Positions 12,932 to 17,883 of a stretch of DNA of 17,883 nt are shown here, one piece after another (position 1 is the stretch's first letter; each line of letters starts with the position of its first letter). Position numbers and translations under genes: made by a program. The notes below the pieces were generated by a model. That model saw only the letters and a list, made by a program, of their open reading frames with translations. It searched no databases and was not told the DNA's origin. Source of the stretch: an uncultured Burkholderiaceae bacterium (GTDB taxonomy: Bacteria; Pseudomonadota; Gammaproteobacteria; Burkholderiales; Burkholderiaceae_C); NCBI GenBank assembly GCA_938022295.1, contig CALIDR010000206.1, positions 1 through 17,883 on the forward strand, written 5' to 3'.

Positions 12932-14650
12932 TCAGCCGCCGGCCGGGCGTGCGCGCGCCTCCTCCTGCTGGCGCAGCACGCGCCGCTGCACCTTGCCGGT
13001 GGTCGTCATCGGCAGCGCGTCGACGAACTCGATCTCCTTCGGGTACTCGTACGGCGCGAGCTTGCCGCGCACGTGGCGCTGCAGCTGCTCGACGAGCGCG
13101 GCGTCGCCCGCGAAGCCCGGCGCGAGCACGACGTAGGCCTTGACGACGGCGCCGCGCTCGGCGTCGGGCTTGGGCACGACGGCGGCGTTGGCCACCGCCG
13201 GGTGCTTGACGAGACAGTTCTCGACCTCGCTCGGGCCGATGCGGTAGCCGGCGGACTTGAACACGTCGTCGCTGCGGCCCTGGTACCAGAGGTAGCCCTG
13301 CCCGTCCATCACCGCGGCGTCGCCGGTGCGGCACCACGAGTCGCGCGGGTCGCCGGTGAACTTGGCGCGCGTGGCCGCCTCGTTACCCCAGTAGCCGAGG
13401 AAGAACACCGGATCGGGGTCGCCGTGGAGGTCGCGCCGGTGCACCGCGACGTCGCCGGGCGTCCCGCGCGGGCACTCGCGGCCCTAGTCGTCGATCACGG
13501 CGACGCGGTGGCCGGGGTAGGCGCGCCCCATGCTGCCCGGGCGCTGCGGCCAGCCGGCGTGCCAGCGGCCGTCGGCGCTGCGCCAGCGCCCGCAGTTGCC
13601 GACCACGTAGTTGATCTCGGTCTGGCCGAACATCTCGTTGATCACGACGCCCAGCGCGTCGCGCCCGTAGCCGAACACGGCGTCGCCGACCGCCTCGCCG
13701 GCGCTCATGACGGCCTGCAGCGCGAGGCCCGGGTACGCCGCGCGCGGGTCGGGCACGGCCTTCATCATCGCCTTCAGCGCGGTCGGGAAGAGGAACGTGT
13801 GCGTCACGCGGTGTCGCTGCATCAGCTCGAACGCGCGCTCGGGCGCGAAGCGGCCCTGGAAGGCGACGATCTCGCGCCCGAAATACAGCGTGGGCAGCAG
13901 CGCGTCCCACAGCCCGCCGGTCCAGGCCCAGTCGGCGGGCGACCAGAACACCGCCGGGTGGCCGCCCGCCGTGTGCGGGAACCAGTTCTGGCTGCAGACG
14001 AAGCCGCTGAGGTTGCCGAGCATCGCGCGGTGCGGGATCAGCGCGCCCTTGGGCGGACCGGTGGTGCCGCTGGTGTAGATCAGCACCGCCGGGTCGTCGG
14101 CGCGGGTGGCGACGGCGTCGAACGCGTCGCTCTCGCGCTCGAGCAGCGCGGCGTAGTCCGCGTCGCCGCTGCCGGCGGCCCGGCCGACGGCGACGACGTG
14201 CGCGAGCCCCGGGCACTGCGGCCGCGCGGCCAGCAGGTTCGCGATCGCCGTCTCGTCGACGAGCGCGACCTTCGTGCCGCTGTCGCGCAGCCGGTATTCG
14301 AGCGCCTCGGGGCCGAACAGCATCGACAGCGGCATCGCCACCGCGCCGAGCTGATACACCGCCAGGTGCGCGACGGCCGTCTCGACGCGCTGCGGCATCA
14401 CGATCGCGACCCGATCGCCGCGCGCCACGCCCAGGCGCCGCAGCGCCTGTGCGAGCCGGTTGGCGTCGCGCTGCAGTTCGCCGTAGGCAAGCACGCCCGA
14501 ACGCCCGTCCTCGTGCTCCCAGCGGATCGCCACCGTGTGCGGCGCGCGCCGCGCCCAGCGCCGGCCGCAGACCTCGGCCAGGTTCAGGCGCGCCGGCACG
14601 CGCCAGCGGAACGTGCGGTGCAGGTGGTCGTGGTGGTCGGTCTCGTCCAT
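12932..14650 (-). pseudogene. AMP-binding acyl-CoA synthetase interrupted by an in-frame amber codon
   Basis: The frame encodes a full-length acyl-CoA synthetase of about 572 codons (ATP-dependent activation of a carboxylic acid via acyl-AMP), but codon 389 is TAG at 13486-13484. Reading is otherwise continuous: the product would end at HRVAVIDD, and the same frame resumes with GRECPRGTPGDVAVHRRD. A GAG to TAG change explains it. Before the stop, the ATP-binding loop YTSGTTGPPKG (about residues 190-205) and FGQTEINYVVGN are intact. After it come YLWYQGRSDD, FKSAGYRIGPSEVENCL and the catalytic-type lysine of TTTGKVQRR (about 553). The truncated product lacks the C-terminal domain needed for thioesterification. 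Relatives include medium-chain and aromatic acyl-CoA synthetases; substrate cannot be told. The ATG at 14650 is chosen; a GTG at 14665 is possible. A sequencing error or natural read-through remain alternatives. Confidence 0.85.
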
Positions 14651-14666
14651 GGCTTGTCGACGCACT

Positions 14667-15524
14667 TCAGGGCCTGGCGCTGGTCTGCCGATGCCGTTCG
14701 CGGTACGCGGCCGCGCGCACCGCGTCGCCCTTCGCGTCGTGGAGAAACGCCAGCTCCTCGAACACGTAGGGGTCCGGCGCGCCGCGCGCCGCGAAGCGTG
14801 CCTCGAGGTCGAGCTGCATCGCCAGCGCCGCGTCGACGCGGCCCTGCAGGCGCAGCACGTTGGCGACCTGCCAGCGCGCGATCAGCCATGCTTCGCTGTC
14901 GGGCTTCGTCTGGGCGTAGGCGCGTTCGGCGTCGCGGAACGCGGAAAGGCTCTCGTCGAGGCGGCCCGCCTCGCGCAGCGCGTGGCCGAGGTTGTTCAGC
15001 GCCGCGCCCTCCCAGCCGCTCGCGGCGGGATCCCTCGCCGCCCGTGCGTGGGCGATCGTGCGCCGGTGCCACGCGATCTGGCCGTCGACGGTCGGCTCGA
15101 CGAGCGCGACCATGTGCAGCGCGTCGCCGGTCAGCCGTTCCAGGCCGGCCCGCTCGCCGATCTCGGCCGCCTGCACGAACAGCGGCCGCGCCGCCAGCGC
15201 GTCGCCGGCCGAGCGCAGCGTGCGCCCGCGCTCGAGCAGCGCGTGCACCTTGACCTCGTCGCTGGCCGCGGCCACCTGCGGCGCGATCGCGTCGAGCTCG
15301 GCGTGGGCGTCGGCGAAGCGCCGGCGCAGCGAGTACGTGCGGGCGATCTGCGTGCGCAGGATCAGCGCGTCGTCGCCGCCCGCATGGGCCAGCGCGGCGC
15401 GCAAGCGCTGCTCCGAGACGGCGGGCTGGCCGTAGTCCCACAGCCCGTGGACGTCGATCGTCGCCGCCGTCGCCCATCCCCCACCGAGCGCGAGCACGAC
15501 CGCCGCGACGACGGCCGCCTTCAC
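14667..15524 (-). CDS. Exported tetratricopeptide-repeat protein
   Basis: The protein has 285 residues. An N-terminal stretch, AAVVAAVVLALGGGWATAA, looks like a Sec signal peptide with cleavage near residue 21, so the mature part should be periplasmic. The rest is all helical with TPR-like repeats. The best is GWEGAALNNLGHALREAGRL (about 160-180) followed by DESLSAFRDAERAYAQ; other candidates are around RTQIARTYSLRRRFADAHAE and LIARWQVANVLRLQGRVDAA. TPR proteins act as binding platforms, and no catalytic motif is seen. The GTG start overlaps the stop of the GNAT gene as GTGA, so translation is probably coupled. The stop is 16 bases from the ATG of the acyl-CoA synthetase remnant. The partner is unknown; co-regulation with the two neighbours is inferred from spacing. 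Confidence 0.85.
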   Translation of the reverse strand: MKAAVVAAVVLALGGGWATAATIDVHGLWDYGQPAVSEQRLRAALAHAGGDDALILRTQIARTYSLRRRFADAHAELDAIAPQVAAASDEVKVHALLERGRTLRSAGDALAARPLFVQAAEIGERAGLERLTGDALHMVALVEPTVDGQIAWHRRTIAHARAARDPAASGWEGAALNNLGHALREAGRLDESLSAFRDAERAYAQTKPDSEAWLIARWQVANVLRLQGRVDAALAMQLDLEARFAARGAPDPYVFEELAFLHDAKGDAVRAAAYRERHRQTSARP

Positions 15525-16027
15525 GGCGCCGCGAAGCGCTGCAGCGCCTCGCCGGTGACGCGGCAGATCCGCCAGTCGGGCAGCACGGTGGCGCCCATCG
15601 ACTCGTAGAACCGGATCGCGTTCGCGTTCCAGTCGAGCACGCTCCACTCGAAGCGCCCGCAGCCGCGCTCGACCGCCAGCGCCCCGAGCAAGGCGAGCAG
15701 GGCGCGGCCGATGCCGCGGCGGCGGTGCGCCGGCTGCACGTACAGGTCCTCCAGGTACAGCCCCGGGCGGCCGAGGAACGTCGAGAAGTTCGTGAAGTAC
15801 AGCGCGAACGCGACGACGCGACCCTCGACTTCGGCCACCAGGCACTCGGCCACCGGCCGCTCGCCGAACAGGTGCGGGTGCAGGGCTTCGGGGGTGACCT
15901 GCAGCAGGTGCGTCAGGTGTTCGAACGCGGCGAGCTCGCCGATCAGCCCGACGACGGCCGGAAGGTCGGCCGGCGTCGCCGCGCGCAGCAGCGCCGGCGG
16001 GCCGGCGTCAGATGGGTGGTCGCTCAT
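15521..16027 (-). CDS. GNAT family N-acetyltransferase (diamine acetyltransferase-like)
   Basis: This 168-residue cytoplasmic enzyme should transfer an acetyl group from acetyl-CoA to an amine. The acetyl-CoA binding motif A is YLEDLYVQPAHRRRGIGRAL, with the pyrophosphate-binding loop RRRGIG at 102-107. The C-terminal part has CGRFEWSVLDWNANAIRFYE, a motif B like that of spermidine/spermine and diamine acetyltransferases (SSAT type), and NFSTFLGRPGLY before motif A also fits that group. The natural substrate could be a diamine, a thialysine-like amino acid or another small amine; sequence alone does not decide. The ATG at 16027 has no clear ribosome binding site. It is the first gene of a three-gene run with the TPR and acyl-CoA synthetase genes and is divergent from the HD-GYP gene, with 106 bases between the starts. 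Confidence 0.9.
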   Translation of the reverse strand: MSDHPSDAGPPALLRAATPADLPAVVGLIGELAAFEHLTHLLQVTPEALHPHLFGERPVAECLVAEVEGRVVAFALYFTNFSTFLGRPGLYLEDLYVQPAHRRRGIGRALLALLGALAVERGCGRFEWSVLDWNANAIRFYESMGATVLPDWRICRVTGEALQRFAAP

Positions 16028-16133
16028 GTGTCGATTCTTGCAGCGCCCGGGGGCGGCAGGCGCGCCGGCGGCGCAGCGGCATTCAAGTTCGGCCGGCGGC
16101 GGCCGAAACCGGTCAGGACGCCCGCCGCCCGTG

Positions 16134-17285
16134 ATGTATCCCCCGAGCTACTCGACCGCTGCCACCGCCGGCTACGCGCCGCTGGCCGCGGTGCGCCACC
16201 GCATCGCCGTCGGCGTGCCGCTGCCGTTCAACGTGCGCAACGCCGACGGCACGCTGCTGCTGGCGCGCGACCAGCGCGTCGACTCGCACGACGCGCTGCA
16301 GGCGCTGTTCGACAACGGCTCGCTGGTCGACATTGCCGAGCTGCCCACGGCGCTCGAGCAGGTGCGCCTGGCCCCGCGCGAGGAACTGCCGCGGCTGTGG
16401 AACGACTGCTTCGAGCGCGTCGGCGCGGTGCTGCGCCAGTGCCGCAACGATTCGTTCCGTGACGCGCTGCACGAAGCGTCGGCGCCGGTGGCCGAACTCG
16501 TCGCCCGCGACCCCGACCTGGCGATCTTCCAGGTGCTGCGGCAGGACCAGAGCCCGCTGACGCAGTACGGCGTCAACCACTCGATGAACACGGCCATCGT
16601 CTGCCGGCTCGTCGCCGCGCGGCTCGGCTGGGCCGAGGACGACACGCAGCGCGTGTTCAAGGCGGCGCTGACGATGAACGTCTCGATGCTCGAGCTGCAG
16701 GGCACGCTCGCGTACCAGGCCGCGCCGCCCACGCGCGAGCAGCGCGCGGCGATCCTGGCGCACCCGATGCGCAGCGTCGAGATGCTCGAGCGCGGCGGCG
16801 TCACCGACCGCGCCTGGCTCGACGCCGTCGCGCAGCACCACGAGGTGCCCGACGGCTCGGGCTACCCGCAGGGCCTGACCGAGATCGGCGAGCTCGCGAG
16901 CCTGATCCGCCGCGCCGACCAGTACACCGCCAAGCTCGGCGCACGCCACTACCGCGACGCCGTGACGGCCGACCGCGTCGGGCGCGAGATGTTCATGAGC
17001 GAACCCGGGCACCCGATGGTCGCCGCGATGGTCAAGGAGTTCGGCCTCTACCCGCCGGGCTGCTTCGTCGCGCTGGCCTCGGGCGAGACCGGCCTCGTCG
17101 TCAAGCGCGGGCACGCGGTGAACAACCCGATCGTCGCCGCGATGGTCGACGCCAAGGGCCGCGCGTACGCGGAGCCGGTGCGCCGCGACACCTCGTACCC
17201 GGCGTTCGCCGTCACGACGGTGATTCCCGCGCGCCACATGGCGGTGCCGCTGGCGGCGCAGGAACGCGCGCTCACGGCGTTCTGA
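16134..17285 (+). CDS. HD-GYP domain protein with a degenerate HD pair (c-di-GMP-related)
   Basis: This 383-residue cytoplasmic protein has an N-terminal region of about 115 residues, with PFNVRNADGTLLLARDQRVDS as found in many proteobacterial HD-GYP proteins, then an HD-GYP domain (about 140-320). Canonical HD-GYP proteins hydrolyse cyclic-di-GMP. Here the GYP half is intact: HHE at 235-237 and DGSGYP at 240-245, HPMRSVEMLE before it and RRADQYTAKL after it. The metal-binding HDxGK segment is replaced by MNVSM at 181-185, so the HD pair is lost. Loss of this pair predicts weak or no phosphodiesterase activity and possibly a cyclic-di-GMP receptor or scaffold role. The surrounding protein is well kept, so this looks like a subfamily trait rather than decay. 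The ATG at 16134 is used; GTG at 16131 is an equal alternative, and no ribosome binding site is seen. Confidence 0.88.
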   Translation: MYPPSYSTAATAGYAPLAAVRHRIAVGVPLPFNVRNADGTLLLARDQRVDSHDALQALFDNGSLVDIAELPTALEQVRLAPREELPRLWNDCFERVGAVLRQCRNDSFRDALHEASAPVAELVARDPDLAIFQVLRQDQSPLTQYGVNHSMNTAIVCRLVAARLGWAEDDTQRVFKAALTMNVSMLELQGTLAYQAAPPTREQRAAILAHPMRSVEMLERGGVTDRAWLDAVAQHHEVPDGSGYPQGLTEIGELASLIRRADQYTAKLGARHYRDAVTADRVGREMFMSEPGHPMVAAMVKEFGLYPPGCFVALASGETGLVVKRGHAVNNPIVAAMVDAKGRAYAEPVRRDTSYPAFAVTTVIPARHMAVPLAAQERALTAF

Positions 17286-17349
17286 AGCCGCACGGCCTGC
17301 TGAGGCAGCCCATGCCGGCGCCATCGCGCCGCAGGCGCACGAACGGCGC

Positions 17350-17883
17350 GTGACCATGCCAACCCTCATGCCCGCCTCGCCGACGTCGCGCTACGCCGTC
17401 GCGCTCGGCCTCTTCGCCGGCGCGCTCGCCTTCCGGCTGGTGTTCGTGCCGCCCGACGGCGGCCTGGTGTTCTCGACGTTCTACGTCGCCACCGTGCTCG
17501 CGCTGTACTTCTGCGGCCCCGGCCCGAGCGCGCTCGTCATCGCCCTGAGCGTGGGCGTCGGCGTGTACTTCTTCGCTTCGCCCCACGGCAGCTGGGCGCT
17601 CGGGCCGACGGGCGCCGTCGCGCCGATGGCGTACCTGGCCACCTCTGCCGTCGCCGCCTGGGTGGGGTGCGGCAACTGCGCGAGACCAACCGGCGGCTGC
17701 AGCGCAGCGAACAGGAACTGCGTGCCGTCGTCGATGACCAGACGGAGATGCTGTTCCGCTTCGGCGCCGGGGGTCGGTTCCTGTTCGTGAACCCGGCCGG
17801 GCGGCAGGTCTTCGGCCTGGCCGACGCAGACCTCGGCCGCACGACCTGGCACGCGCTCGTGCTGCCCGAGGACCGCGCGGCCG
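17350..17883 (+). pseudogene. DUF4118-PAS sensor protein, frameshifted and cut by the window end
   Basis: The first 105 or so residues form a DUF4118-type membrane sensor region with three to four hydrophobic helices (FSTFYVATVLALYFCGPGPS, then SVGVGVYFFASPHGS). This N-terminal domain is shared with KdpD-like and PAS-containing histidine kinases. Near 17664-17667 the frame is lost: the current frame runs into unlikely Cys/Arg-rich residues and stops at 17790, while the frame one base earlier reads VRQLRETNRRLQRSEQELR and then a PAS domain (LFRFGAGGRFLFVNPAGRQV) to the window end. Adding one G to the GGGG run would join the parts as AWVGVRQLRETN. The whole was probably a DUF4118-PAS sensor kinase or cyclase; the output domain is outside the window. 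Sequencing error in the G run is possible. Starts at GTG 17350, ATG 17356 and ATG 17368 are all possible. Confidence 0.75.

Noticed and set aside
13442..13486. Idea that the synthetase is two genes, with a second start at GTG 13444
   Set aside because: Both parts are in the same frame, the codons between read as normal synthetase sequence (GRECPRGTPGD), and no ribosome binding site precedes 13444. One nonsense change is simpler.
12275..15253. A 992-codon open frame on the plus strand across yhhQ, the synthetase and the TPR gene
   Set aside because: It runs antisense over three recognisable genes, shows no domain and has the same Arg/Ala/Val/His-rich composition as other shadow frames.

Overview
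The window looks like chromosomal DNA of a very GC-rich betaproteobacterium of the order Burkholderiales, probably close to the Rubrivivax group of purple phototrophs. This is an inference. It rests on the strong G/C bias at third codon positions, on protein sequences that read like Burkholderiales versions of their families, and on a gene for BciA, the 8-vinyl reductase of (bacterio)chlorophyll synthesis. GC content was judged by eye, not computed.

Region 1 (bases 2-4698, + strand) is a signalling cassette. It holds the end of a hybrid sensor kinase (receiver, receiver, HPt), then a response regulator with receiver, two PAS, GGDEF and EAL domains whose start overlaps the kinase stop, then a separate GGDEF diguanylate cyclase. 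The expected flow is phosphorelay to regulator to cyclic-di-GMP turnover. The next 180 bases hold an SRP (4.5S) RNA gene.

Region 2 (4879-8011) holds a hemolysin III/PAQR-type membrane protein (-), a phasin-like protein with a basic Lys/Ala tail and a strong terminator (+), an unrecognised two-helix membrane protein (-) and a YciO-family protein (+).

Region 3 (8024-11041, - strand) is a five-gene run read in the order tas, ybaK, plsY, ridA, glutaredoxin-like: aldo/keto reductase, Cys-tRNA(Pro) deacylase, glycerol-3-phosphate acyltransferase, imine deaminase and a membrane-anchored CPYC protein. The theme is housekeeping plus repair or quality control.

Region 4 (11113-12843) holds bciA (+) and, convergent with it, the queuosine-precursor transporter yhhQ (-). 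The short leader of yhhQ reads as a preQ1-I riboswitch that overlaps the ribosome binding site.

Region 5 (12932-16027, - strand) is an apparent operon of GNAT acetyltransferase, exported TPR protein and an acyl-CoA synthetase broken by one in-frame amber codon. Region 6 (16134-17883, + strand) holds a degenerate HD-GYP protein and the start of a DUF4118-PAS sensor protein that carries a one-base frameshift and runs off the window.

No gap between genes exceeds about 205 bases. The largest (7176-7378, between the divergent membrane-protein and yciO genes) shows nothing I can name beyond a ribosome binding site. I saw no insertion sequence, CRISPR array, tRNA or rRNA. The best candidates for a second look are the preQ1-I riboswitch, the degenerate HD-GYP protein, the amber and frameshift lesions, and the phasin-like protein with a histone-H1-like tail.
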